The notes under the pieces are model-generated. The model had not been told where the DNA came from, did no database searches, and was given only the letters and a program-made list of their open reading frames with translations. Of a stretch of DNA of 60,000 nucleotides, positions 13,187 to 24,764 are shown one piece after another; position 1 is the first letter of the stretch; each line of letters opens with the position of its first letter. Origin of the DNA: Tubiluchus corallicola (lineage: Eukaryota > Priapulida > Priapulimorpha > Priapulimorphida > Tubiluchidae). Made by a program: the position numbers and the translations under genes. The stretch covers positions 386,501-446,500 of the forward strand of contig JAQGDQ010000008.1 of assembly GCA_030141605.1 (NCBI GenBank), read 5' to 3'.

Positions 13187-13875
13187 GTAAAAAATTTAAA
13201 TATGGCACAGAAAAAAATGGCACAAATGGAAAAGTGGGTAGAATGGCACATGTTTTACTTTGGCACACATAATTTCAATAATAAGAAAATAATTAATTTT
13301 TGAATTATGATGCAAAATGTAATATACAGTGGACGTGGCTTAACAGGCTCACTTTCCGACAAAGTCTTTTGACATAGTCCGTTAAACATTCTGTGCCAAG
13401 TGGAGTTTCAAAAGGAGACCCCAATATTATTATCATAGTAATGAACATATCAAGCCTGATCCTCAAAGTACCCAAAGAATAGATTAATTTATTTGAGCAA
13501 TACAATAACAATAGAAGCTGTATAGACATCAAAGAAAAGGCAGGATATATACATATATGTGCTGTTTGTAGTTGTCAGTTATTTATTCTTTAGTTTTAAA
13601 TGACCGTGACGTTTTTACTACAGTTCACACATGACGACGAGATATTGCTATTGTTTGTAATGAAAGGGTTTGTACCTTGAATATATCGTGTTTTATTATG
13701 TTTTATGTATTATTAAATGTTAGAATATGTTTGCTTCTGATTCGCACATGATACTAATTTAATGCAAATAAACTCATATTTACCAAGTGCGTCTTTTTTC
13801 CATACTTTTCCATTTATGCCATTTGTGTCATTTTTCCTGTGCCATTTTTTCTTGCGCCATTTTACCTACATTTAG
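13187..13875. repeat. Inverted repeat with arms built on an 'aaatggcac' motif
   Basis: The left arm (13187-13262) reads atggcacagaaaaaaatggc then acaaatggaaaag. The reverse complement of the right arm (13790-13875) reads aaaatggcacaggaaaaatg then acacaaatgg. The arms are imperfect and about 600 bp apart, with a Tigger-like end at 13327 inside. It may be a foldback element or two inverted copies of a simple repeat. Confidence 0.6.
13327..13400 (-). mobile_element. Tigger-like element terminus (fragment)
   Basis: After a TA at 13325-13326 the sequence cagtggacgtggcttaacag continues with gctcactttccgac, then ttttgac and gttaaac. It lines up with the coding-strand 3' terminal inverted repeat of the Tigger-like elements at 36.4 and 45.8 kb. 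I cannot find the partner terminus, so this is a diverged or truncated copy. Confidence 0.5.
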
Positions 13876-14002
13876 TTTGCACACTAAGCCCATATACAAG
13901 ATAAATCAGTAATAATTCTACATTGTTGCAAGATAATCCATTAATATAGCTAATTAGCTATTGTCAAGCCCAATCTCCAGTACTCCATCCATCGCTAATG
14001 AT

Positions 14003-14226
14003 GCATTCAAACTAGAGAGTTCTCTCGTACATTCTTGCATAAGTTCTCTTGAGAGTAAACTCGCAAGTGTGAACAGCTTTGCAAGCTCTCTTGCAAGTTA
14101 CTGCATAAGAAATCTCAGCAAATCTTGCCGAGTTTGAAATAACTTATGAGAGAACTTGCAAAGCCGTTTACTCTCAAAGAGAACTTGCACAAGAAGTTGC
14201 GAGAAAAACTCTCTAGTCTGAATGTG
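14003..14226. mobile_element. Foldback element / MITE, about 225 bp
   Basis: Nearly the whole unit is an inverted repeat. The left end gcattcaaactagagagt matches the reverse complement of the right end (acattcagactagagagt). Inner blocks aagttctcttgagagtaaac, gctttgcaag and ttactgcataagaaatctc also recur in inverted orientation. There is no coding content. I see no clear target-site duplication, so its superfamily is unknown. Confidence 0.8.
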
Positions 14227-14229
14227 CCA

Positions 14230-16965
14230 TAACAATGATTCCTTAATAATATTTCCGTTAGCAATAGTTCCTCTTTTTTTTGCACTATTAATATATTGTT
14301 TCATAAAATCATGTAACTTTAATTTATGTGACAGTAAAGCAGCACTATTACTGATTTACAAAAATAATGCACTGACATGTTCGATGATGTGAGACATTGC
14401 CTAAAAAATTACAACTCGAACAGATGTGCCACAAAGAAAACTTAAATCAGTAAACACCGGTAATAAATTACTGTGTGTGCTATGTGGTAAATAAAAAATT
14501 TCGTAATTCCAATATTCCAAGCGTTATTTAACCAATCTACACTCTTTGTATGTAATTGCCAAGACTGGCAGCCATAACAAACAGCACAATAAGTTTCTAT
14601 TATTTTTTATTTAAGCAGTACATTTATTGACTTTAAACTCATAATAATTCTATTAAACTGACTTACCAATTCACCTCATTTCTTTAAGACATCATTGTCA
14701 TCCACCAGATCGTATGTATTAATATTACCCAAGTGGATTGGATATAACACTTATGAGGCTATAGGTTATTTATTTACAAACTCAATTACAATTTAAAATC
14801 AATCATCAGTCAGTGATTGATTATATGTAATTACATCATTATACACACAGTACTGTGTTTTCTCTTGAACACCAGGATTATACTCAGAGTACTTTTTTGC
14901 TAGTGCTCCTCTTAATTTTACCGCAGACTGCTAAATCTAGTTTTTTCTTCGGGTCCTGCTACCGATGAAATTTTGTTCTAAAAATTTGCCCAGTTACTTA
15001 CCTCTTTGCTTCGAGAAAAACATAAACCAATATATTCTGGCAATAGAAATTTAAACCTAAAAATTCTACTTTTGGACTTGTATTTAGTGTTCTTACTTTC
15101 AACTGTAACCTCTTTACCTTCAGTACCAATAATTTGGGCTGATCTGTATAAAAAAATAACGAATATGCCACTGCGTACATGTACCACATAAGGTATCACA
15201 AAACCTATAATACAAAAATATATTTTTATTATTTAGCTGCCACTAATTTAAATTATTCATATTGGCTGTAACAGTTTTTTTCAGATTCTTCCAAAGATCA
15301 AAAACATAATCTAGTCTAATTTGATATCTTATCAAAATAAATAAAAAAGAACTGAGGGTTTACACCTTGAAATATAGCATCAGCTCACATAAACAAAGAA
15401 AAATACACTACTTATCTCATATGACCATTGCCACTATCATTACCAACAACAAATTGTTGAAAACATTCCTTGAGTAAGCCACGCGAAATACGTATGCAGC
15501 ACGGGTGTGGTTTGGTTACACAGAGTGTACTACGAGTGTGGCATGAATCCAGGAGGCCATACATTCAGCATTACTCATACTCGTAATAGTACAAGTCCCG
15601 GGAATAACCTTGACAAGAAGCGAACCTTCCAGGCTAGCCACGACAAACTGAAGGGAGATTGTAATAGTGTGAATTGTGCAAACGTATTTGTAAAAAGTAT
15701 AAGCAGTTAAGGCAAACTTCTCTCTCTGTTTAAACGTAAAAAAGGAAAAGGCAAAATAAACGGTTTAATTCAGCAGTGAAGGCAAAATATGATTGGGTGT
15801 CAAAATGTAGTTTAGACATTGTCGATAACCATAAACACAAATAAAATGCTACTGTATCAAAATTTTCCTGCAAGTGTATAGAAACTATGAGATTTCTACG
15901 CTGCATAAAGTAGGTGTTACAAGTATTCCCGCGAATCAAACCATGCCGCAATGCTAGCCACAACTTATGGGTTAACACGTGCACAGTAATTAAGGTAATA
16001 ATTAACCTTTCTAGCTAAATTTCACGAAAACTATGTTTAGCCTATGTAAAACATTCCAACACTCCCGATATGACGGAAGACATATTTTGAAAGATTTCTC
16101 TCGATTTTCTAAATTCCAATTTTCACCTACTGTTACTCAAACGTAAAAATCGTGATCGCAGTAAGGATAAAACACCCATTCCCTTTGCCCAAAATAGAAT
16201 CGCCCATTTATCGTGCTAGACAAGGCGATTAAAATCGTCTTGGAAGAAGCGCAAAAAAACAAAAGTAAACGACTGCACAAAAATTATACGGCTGTTAAAT
16301 TTTAGTACATAAGCAATATTTTTTCAAAGCTTTTCTTCTCTGGGACACTGTTATTTTACAATCTTATCTAATGGACAACGTAGCAAATTACCACTCGATG
16401 TCAGAAGCATTATTTGGACGGCACATCGAGCACATAGCAACCTGACAATGAGACATTTAAAAATAAAAAAACCAACCACGCTGCAATAATAAAAAAGCAC
16501 CAGATACCAGTGACGTCATGGGAAAACCTCTGTACTTCTGATATTTTTTCATCTATTGCATATAGTGCATTGAAGTAGGTGTGGACAAAGCTATTCTGAG
16601 CTCAACATTAAGGTCCACCATTCAAAATTGCATCAAAACCTGTAACACACCCAAAACTGATATAGCATTTAAAATTAGTGGCAGTGATGATGATGATGAA
16701 GGTAACAATGACGATAACGTTGATAAACTTCTGTGATGCCGACAACGTTTATGAAATTTGATTGAATGACAATGAGAGAAGTTTTGGGGGTGATGAAGAT
16801 GATGAAGAGGACATCCGAAAAGAAGATAAGGGGAAGAAGATGATTAGACTAAACGAACAACTTCAGAAATTTATGTAAAAATATAATACTGTAAAAATAA
16901 CACTATGTGTGTTGAATGTGTTCTCTCTCTAATTGAGGAGAACTGCTGATTGGTTCACAAGCAAT
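14230..16965. other. No recognised gene
   Basis: The frame at 15507-15710 (plus, ECGMNPGGHTFSITHT) has somewhat balanced composition but no visible splice partners or known domain. An acidic run near 16,680-16,830 (GATGATGATGATGA and similar) is low complexity. Nothing else is recognisable. Confidence 0.35.
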
Positions 16966-17130
16966 TAAGGTTCAGAGACGCTGAATGTTAACAGCAAGTG
17001 GATGGGCCCCTCTGAAAAACTGCCTCTGAACAGTTTTGTCTGTCAAACTACCTTCTAGTTATTAATCTTGAAATATACAAACATGGCCAAAACACTGCTG
17101 CCAGTTCAGTGTCTCATCGTGCAATAAGTA
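16965..17130 (+). repeat. 5S-rRNA-derived SINE copy (plus strand)
   Basis: The segment agcaagtggatgggcccc resembles the box C side of 5S rRNA. It is followed by a tail containing ctgccagttcagtgtctcat, which recurs in the copies at 42.3 and 52.4 kb. The head is diverged. Confidence 0.55.
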
Positions 17131-17630
17131 ACCTTTCAGTTAGCTAGGTTTTTGCCCTACCACAAACTATCTACATAAAAAACACCACCACTGAGGCTAG
17201 ATTCAGTTTGTCGAGTGAAGATAAAAAAACAGTCTAACTATATCACACGTCATCAGTCATACATACCAGCTATCTATAGACGTTTTATCTAAATGAGAAA
17301 AATAACAGTGGTGGTGGTGTTAATGAAGTAGTGTTCGTCATGGTGGTGTTGATGGTGGTGACAGTGATAATCGTGGTGGGTGTAAGAGTAGTAATAGTAG
17401 AAGTACTAGTGTTGGTGTCAAGCAATTTAATCTAGCATTCTATTATTATTTGTTTTCTTTTCGTATTTTTACAAACATGCATTTCCTGGAAGTCTTTAAA
17501 ACGAAGCCAGCCTTAGTCATGTGACCTAAGCTTTATCTTGTTTTTACACGTAGTTAGATTTCCTGTTGCCGCTATGCTGATCATGCCGTTTGGTGATACA
17601 TGCATTGCTTTGTCTATTTTGTTACAAGTT
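17131..17630. other. No gene; GGT/GTGGTG low-complexity patch
   Basis: 17,308-17,410 is a degenerate tandem of gtggtggtgttaatg-like units. The rest could be 5' leader of the BEL/Pao element, but no LTR or primer-binding site can be identified. Confidence 0.4.
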
Positions 17631-20262
17631 ATGGCTCATTTACCACTCACGGAGAGCAACCTACGCAAGATGCACAAGCCCGATTTGAAGAACTTATGTA
17701 TAGACTATGGATTACCAGAGGAGGGCACTAAGGACCAACTCATCGCCAGGATGCTGAAGGACGCGAGAGACGCCCGCCATGAAGCCGAGAGAACAAGCGA
17801 CGCCATGATAGATGATTTACTTGAGCCGACAAGCGAATCTCAGACACCTGATGGTTAAGGTCAACAACCACCTGTTGCGGACTTGCAGCAGTGTACGTTA
17901 GTAGACATCTCACGAGAGCAATCGCAAAGAATGCCGGACTACAGTAGCCATCGACCACCAGTTAGTGGGCTGTTCAATGCATATTCGTTTGCCAGGGATA
18001 GTAGGCCGATTAGTCAGGAAGATATTAGCCTTGCACCTGTAACTAAAACTCAGCCAAGGTCACCTGCCCATTCAGTTAAATCTCGCATTAGTAACGTTAG
18101 CCGTCGCTCACAAGCGTACATTGAGAAAGCCCTATAATTAAATAACGAGGAAGCCAAAATCAAATGGCCCATGGCTGAAGCTAAAATTCAGCAAGAATTA
18201 AACGAAATTGAAAATAAGCGAGCATTAAATGAGGTCAAGTTGCACAAAAGCCTCTTGTCTGCAGAAATGGAAGACGACGTCGATGAGGATGATAAGTCAG
18301 ACGGTCTGTCAGTCGGTTCAAACCGGTCGTTCCTGTCGAATAGGTCATTTGCCAATCGTCACCGCAACGTCAATCTGCTGTTGTCCAGGATCCAAGACCA
18401 CAGCAGAGCAACGAGTTACTTGCTAAAGCTTTTCTAGATCAAGCGAAATGTCTTAATCAGATAGTCAGTTTGCAAAAATTACCGCCGCCTGAATTGATGA
18501 AATTTAATGGACATGACGTAACGAAATATAACGCCTTTTCACAGTTTTTAAACAGACATTTGAAACTTGCATAACCGATCAATTGCAGTTGTACAGATAT
18601 TTGGTTCAGTACACTGAAGGAAAAACACAGACATTATTTAAAGCATCAGAGAATAATAGGAAGTCGTACGACTATGCCGTTGCCACATTGCACGCTAAAT
18701 ACGGGAATTCGTCAGTCGCTGCTGCAGCATTTAAAACTAAATTGAGATCTTGGAAGCCTATCACAAAAATGGATGACGTCAATTCAGTTGAAGAGTTTTC
18801 TGCTTTTCTGAACAATTGTGGAGTATCTATGCATGATAATGCATATTTGTTATCGCTAGATGACCCCTGTACTATGCAATTCGTTTGTTCTAAGCCACCC
18901 TATCACATGCAAGATCAAGTTTTTGGGTATGCGCAGAAAATATAGAGGCGTAATGGTAGACCACCGAAATTCACCAAGGTAGTAAAAAAATATCAGTGAC
19001 ATTTTGAAAAGTTTATCTCAGTCTATTCTTAGCCAACAAGCTATGGCAAAATCTACAGATAAAGGGGAGAGCATACATTTAAGACTTCCAAAGGTGGTAG
19101 TCGCAAATCGTCATCATTCGCTATTGACTCTAATAATATGTCAAAGAGTCAAACTCTAAAACAAAGGCCTTGTTTTTATTGCACAGCTACTAATCATCAT
19201 TTACATAAATGCAAAGAGTTCAGTCAGCTTTCCTATGATGCCAAAAGAAAGTTTGTCAAAGACAATAAAATTTGTTTGGGATGCCTGAATGAGACTTTTC
19301 ATGCGTATAAGGATTGTAGATCTAAGAAACATTGTGATATATGCAAACGCACGCATCCCACGGTGCTTCATATCGACACGCAATCACAGTCAGGTGTAAG
19401 CAGTGATAGTTCACAGTTACAAACAGATGCAGTATGTGAAGAAAGCCGCAATGCTAAGCCTACAAATCAACATCAGTCAACTTCGACTGTGTCAATTTCT
19501 CGTATAAACACTAGTAACGTAGCTTCAGCCGACAGCGTAGTTTCAATGGCAATAGTACCAGTTAAGATCTTTCACAAAGATAACGTTCGTAATAGCCGCG
19601 TAGCCTACTGCTTCTTAGACCCAGGTAGTAATGACGGCGTCATTTCAGAAGAGCTAGCTGAAGAATTAGGGGTTACCGGGCAGAATACTGTCATCCGCCT
19701 ATGCACACTTAGTGGGACTCATTTAATTAAATCACAATGAATTGGTGGTTTGTGCATTTCGCGCTTGAATGGTAGTAATGTCGTCGAGTTGCCACGTTTG
19801 TTTACCAAAGAGTTAATTCCTGCAGATAGAAACGAGATACCAGATCCTAACAAAGTGAAAGAATTGATGCATTTGAGTGACATAGCAAAATCCTATAATG
19901 CACAATGTTGAAGTTGGTTTACTATTAGGCATGAACACACCAAAGGCAATGGAGCCTCTGCAAGTCATTAGCCACCCAGACTTTAATTGTTATGCTGTCC
20001 TTACCCGCTTAGGCTGAACGGTACAGGGCGTAATTGGTAAAGTGTCACGCAAAGGTCTTAGATCCAGCTATAGCGGGGTGATATGCACAGATGCCGCCAT
20101 TGAAGAAATTTCGTCTTGTCAGTTTAGCATCCCTACTGCCATTCAGAATACAACTGATGCTAATGGTTATGGTGATTCTCAAGAGGAAAAGCTTTTCATG
20201 AGCAAGGTTACTGCACAGACTTGCCACAAGAATGGAAAATATATTGTGCCGTTGCATGATTA
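17631..20262 (+). mobile_element. BEL/Pao LTR retrotransposon remnant: gag, zinc knuckles, protease, RT start lost
   Basis: A decayed Pao-type gag-pol reading, broken by stops and frameshifts. In order: an N-terminal SAP-like helix pair (17631-17858, DLKNLCIDYGLPEEGTKDQL); a charged coiled-coil segment (18159-18437); the gag core of DUF1759 type (18480-18945, PPPELMKFNGHD, YLVQYTEGKTQTLF, SYDYAVATLHAKYG); a Cys/His-rich block (19160-19380, CFYC, CLGCLN, HCDICKR); and a DUF1758-like aspartic protease (about 19550-19890) with FLDPGSNDGVISEELAEELG. Downstream, VGLLLGMNTPKAMEPLQVI and EEKLFMSKV with IVPLHD match the protein just before the Pao RT. Reverse transcriptase, RNase H and integrase are missing, and I see no LTRs. 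Not functional. Confidence 0.9.
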
Positions 20263-20284
20263 AGCAGTGTGTGATATCGAGAAA

Positions 20285-20945
20285 TGTAGCAATATTTATT
20301 CCTCTCTATAAAGCTGCTGTTTGACCCATTCTGGAATAAGAGTTGATTGTATGGTCAACCCGGTATGCTACTCTCAAGAATGCTCTCGGAAGAACTCAGG
20401 ATAGATGTACTCGTATTGCTATTGATTTGGATCCTGCTTCAATTTCTACTCTTGAGCAAAGGCGTGAGATTGTAGACCTTGTGAACTGCTTCAAATTAAT
20501 TAGTGGAAGTACAGTTCTGATTGTAGCAGACTTTTTTCCAGGCCTCACAGAGTTCTTCGTGGTCATGAGTCTAAGTTATTTGTGCAACCAGTTAGAACCA
20601 TCATCAGATCACACTTCTTTGGGCATCATGTGTAGTTCAACCATGGAATCATCTTTCATCATCAACCATCAGTGCTTCATCAGTTGACAGCATCAAAAGG
20701 CATATGAAAGAGGACCGTTTATAGATAGATACCATCCAGGTCCTTATTTCTTTGGATAAGGTATTCTTTGTATAAAGTAAACTGTTGCAACAAGTTACTA
20801 TATTACTATAGGGGCAGTGACCTGATGACCGTATGGTCCCTTCGCTGCCCCTTCTCCATTACATACTTTTTTTATTGTTGCAGAAATTGTTGCTTTTGTG
20901 GAGGAAAATAAAGTGAACTGAATTGAAATGAAATATGATTAATGT
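20285..20945 (+). mobile_element. LINE 3' end fragment (RT C-terminus and 3' UTR)
   Basis: The C-terminal end of a non-LTR ORF2: LYKAAV, PILE, IVWSTRYATLKNALGRTQDR and STLEQRREIVDLVNCFKLIS match the post-RT region (family pattern: a 'RP.LEY...VW' box, then 'RR...L...FKI..G'). Two stops interrupt the first box. The 3' UTR has a stem-loop (ggggcagtgacc against ggtcccttcgctgcccc, 20811-20852). The tail ends in gaactgaattgaaatgaaat. It directly abuts the truncated BEL/Pao element. Confidence 0.8.
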
Positions 20946-21378
20946 ATAATTTCCCTAGCAAGCACGATATGTGAAATTTATTATCTAGCCGGTAGATAAA
21001 CATAAATCAACAAAAATCAAGAATTCAAAATTTAGAAATACAGTACGCCAAATTGGCCATAAAAACAATTTACTATATACTAGTATTAGTTAAATTTAAT
21101 ATTGAATTGAATTAAGCTTACCAAGTACAATGTGATAGTCCAAAATGTGATCACGTAACAATTTTACAAAAATTTGAAAGGAACAATCGAGCTCAGAGGG
21201 AAACAAAAAAGAACACAAATAAACTTTCAACAACACTCCACTTTAACTTACTGAACTAATGCAGGATGGGTGAAAATTAGTACAAATAATACGGTACATC
21301 TTTTCCCGGGCGTACGCTAAATTAATATCTATGTCGTGCGTGCTTTCCGCCGACCACTATCCGTAATATACTATACAC
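20946..21378. other. No recognised feature
   Basis: AT-rich spacer between the LINE tail and the first hAT-like MITE. No open frame or repeat is apparent. Confidence 0.4.
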
Positions 21379-21760
21379 GAGTGAGCAATCTCTACCAGAA
21401 AGCGAATTCGAATCGAATTTGTGACTTTCGAATCGAACCGAACTTCAGTATTTAGACTAAAAGATTTTTGAACAAGTGTTTAAACCACCAGTAAAAATTA
21501 GCCTTACAAAGGTATGCATATTATTCGATTTTGTTCTACAGTAAAACCACTAATAGTTTGTTTAAAATTGAGCACAGAAATCACACCTAAATTATGCTAA
21601 TTGCATGATGTATCAATCGCTTTAATGATAAAGGACATAATGTGATTGAATTGCTGAATTATTCCAATCTACAGTTTTAGGTTCGAATCAAATTCAAACG
21701 TATTAAACATGAATCAAACCGAATTTCTAGCATTTTCGAATCCCATTCTAATTCGAATTC
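21379..21760. repeat. hAT-like MITE family, copy 1
   Basis: The 5' end gtgagcaatctctaccag and the internal blocks cgaattcgaatcgaattt, ttacaaaggtatgcat and ggttcgaatcaaattcaaac match the better-preserved copy at 24.36 kb. The right terminus is degraded. It is non-coding and rich in repeated 'ttcgaat' words. Confidence 0.8.
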
Positions 21761-22029
21761 AGTTTTAGAGATTTTTCGAAAGCTTTTCAAATCACCAACA
21801 ATAAAACTGATTCGATTATATATCCTGTTATTTAATCATTCCACCCTGATAAGAAAAAGGTGTGTAAACAATTTTTTATAAGTAAGGAGACATCTTGTTT
21901 ACATTTTTCTTCAAAAATTGGATTTGAAGAAAATATATTTCATCTTTTATCAGTACAGACTGTGTTGCGAATGTTATTTAAAGTTATGACTCAGTCTTTA
22001 GAGGAGGCAACTTGTTTGCACACTTTCTC

Positions 22030-22790
22030 ACACTGAGCCATTAAATGAAGGGTGGTCTTATAACAAAAGCTCAAACATATATAAGCTTGAAAATAAATGA
22101 AAGCAAAACTGAGAAGTTTCACATTTTACACAAAGGCGATGGATCATGGAAAAAATGTAAACACCTTCGCAGTCTGTTAGGCACTGAAGATGTCAAAAGA
22201 AGGAAAATATTGGCATTAGTGGCTTTCTCACAACTTAAAAATTTAATATACAGTAACAAGAGTATTAGTCTATAACTGTAAACTTAGGATCTTCAACACT
22301 TACATATTTTCCAATTTTTCTATACAATTTGGAATTGTGGGCCTTTCAAAGTCTCCAGCTGAATAATTAGCTGCCAATTGATTATTGCTTTTCAACGATG
22401 TTTATACAGATCATTATTGTCAATAACATTGCCAAAGGTTGTAAGTAACAAAGATTTGTATGACAAAGTCAAGGAAGAAGAATGGACCATGAAAATAAAG
22501 CGCAGGGGACTTAAGTGGGGTCATGCTCTGAGAATACCTGAAGACAGTCTACTTACAAAAGCTTTCGTTCTGTGCCATGAATCAATTCATCTACCAAAGG
22601 AGCCCAAGTTTGGGAGATTGCCACCACCCAAGCCTAGGAGAAAGTAGATTGCTCACATGGACGGATTTCAAACAAAAATACCTGAATACATTGGGCTTCT
22701 CTAATTTTGAAAGACGCTTCACCATGGAGAGTAGCAAAATAACATACCATATGACAGCAGAAGGTGGACGATGTAATATCACTGTAGATG
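22030..22790 (+). mobile_element. LINE ORF2 C-terminal fragment (post-RT region)
   Basis: The residues LKINESKTEKFHILHKGD, CKHLRSLLGTEDVKRRKILA and FSQLKNLIYSNKSIS match the post-RT portion of non-LTR retrotransposons, where the pattern is 'KTE', 'LGS.....D...R..LA..AF..L' and 'K.IS...K..LY'. A second block after two frameshifts (WTMKIKRRGLKWGHALRIPE with a later basic stretch) fits the 'W.GH..R' segment. Catalytic RT motifs are not included. It differs from the CR1-type copy at 7.3 kb and recalls R4/Dong-like or Crack-like elements, but I cannot fix the clade. Confidence 0.7.
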
Positions 22791-22799
22791 ATTAGTACA

Positions 22800-23515
22800 T
22801 GCCATAATTATGATATAATGATATTAGTTGATTTTGTTTTGCAAAAAAATATTAATTTACAAATTTAGCACCAGCACAACCAGTGTAGCAATATAACTAG
22901 TATTATCATATAATAAATAATACTGCACATAATGTAGGCAAAAATGTATCGTGTTGTCATGCAGTGATTCACACTGGTGCGTTCGCTTTAACCACACTCT
23001 TTTGTATCCACCTGATTTTTAAATCAAGATTGTTACAATACATTTCAAACTGTTTAAAATTGGAACATGCTGATGGTCTCCTATTCTTCTAGATTAAAAT
23101 CAGCTATACTTGGCTAACTTTTATTTTTGTAATTTATTTTTTTACGTTTTCTGTTTTTTATGTTTTACAATTAGCTGCATGCTGCACAACTAGATTATTT
23201 CAAAGAAGGCAAAATTTTAAAGTTAATGCAAACGAGCTATCAAATGCAAAAAAGACCAATAGGTTAAATCAGAACCTACTGTTATACTGGTTTTCTGCAT
23301 CCTGAAAGCATTTCTTGAACAAGCATTTCTGGGAACAAGTGCAAGCCTTCCTTTTGAAAATGGGCTAGTGATTTGCCATAACATCATGTTAACTTTACTA
23401 TATTAATATATCACAGTGAAAAAAATAAATTCCCTTATAGTCATGTGTTAAAAGAAATTATTACCTGCAGTTCAAAAGGAACGCTTGTATGTACACTTGT
23501 TTTGTACTTTCAACT
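22800..23515. other. No recognised gene
   Basis: AT-rich, with only short open frames and no repeat I can identify. Confidence 0.4.
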
Positions 23516-23519
23516 CCTC

Positions 23520-24312
23520 CAGAGGAGTGACAAAATACTACAAGAAATTGAGTTAGAATCACATCGAATTGCAAAATTTTGAATTCAATTCGAATTTCGA
23601 ATAAGTAATAAAAGATAGCCTCAAAAAGATCATGCATGTTATTTGGTTTTGTTCTGCAGTAGAAGTCAAAGGAGAAAAGTGGATCAGCAATCACAGAATA
23701 CTTAACTGGTAGGTCATGTGCTGTAAAATTAACTTAAAATAGTTCTTTATTTTAAAAGGATTTTCAAGAATCAATTCAAATGAAATTCATGCAAGAAATC
23801 TCAAAGGAACATCTCTATTATATAATTCTGAAAGATATACTTCATCTTTCTGGAAAGTATAGCTAAGGGCTGAAGCTTTTGGCAGCAGAGGATGTTATGT
23901 CCTTTGATGAATAAATATATAATATGATATGATATGACTATTATTATTTTGTTTAAAAATTGTGCACAGACATAAGACATTGCAGCTAAATCGTGTTGGG
24001 AGCATGCTGTTTCAAATGTCGTGATGATAAAGGTAGTATCTAGTCATATCATCATCAATATAATGCCCACCATTATGTCTGTTGTAGACTTTGGGGCAGA
24101 CAGATTTTGAAAAGAAAACTGTCCTCAAAACAGGTAAAAAAACTGACATTACTATGCCAGCGGCTTAATTGTCAACACCACTTCCGCAAAATAGTATGTA
24201 GTGAAGTGGTGGATTATTCGAATTCACAATTTTAGGTTTGAATCGAATTCAAATAAAACACTCGTTCTAATTGAATTGGAATATTGGAATTTGATCTTTA
24301 GATGCTCACCAT
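23520..24312. repeat. hAT-like MITE family, copy 2, interrupted
   Basis: Left part 23520-23710 (agatcatgcatgttatttgg and ttttgttctgcagtag) and right part 23940-24312 (ttaaaaattgtgcacag, ttaggtttgaatcgaattc, and a terminus reading gatgctcacc) are collinear with the copy at 24.36 kb. About 230 bp between them are foreign and end in a LINE/SINE-like tail (gaataaatatataatatgat). A further insertion near 24,040-24,180 is likely. Confidence 0.65.
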
Positions 24313-24359
24313 GCCTAGGGTTATCACTTACATGGTTAATTGAACTTGCATGCACAGTA

Positions 24360-24754
24360 GGGGTGAGCATTCTCTACCAGAACGCGAATTCAAACTGAAT
24401 CGAATTTGTGACTTTCTAATTCGAATCGAACCAAATTTCACTATTTCAAGTTCGAATTGAATTGAGTTTGAAAGATTTTCGAACAAATTTTCGACTATTA
24501 GTAAAAAGTCGTCTTACAAAGATCATGCATTGTACTTAATTTTGTTCGGCAGTAAGACCACTGTTAGTTTATTAAAAAAATTGCACAGCAACTGCAGCGA
24601 AATTGTGCTATTTGTCTGCTGTTCGAACATTTTAATGATAAGGAACATATGTGGCTGAAGTGCTGAATCATTCAATTTTATAATTTTAGGTTCGAATCGA
24701 ATTCGAACCAAAAACTCGTTCGAATGGAATTCGAATGTTCGATGCTCACCTCCA
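24360..24754. mobile_element. hAT-like MITE family, copy 3, with flanking direct repeat
   Basis: The ends are inverted: ggggtgagcat at the left and atgctcacctcca at the right share a perfect 9-bp ggtgagcat terminus. The exact 10-mer atgcacagta flanks both sides (24350-24359 and 24755-24764). hAT transposons make 8-bp duplications, so the true boundaries may shift by a base or two. There is no coding content. It is the best-preserved member of the local family. Confidence 0.8.
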
Positions 24755-24764
24755 ATGCACAGTA

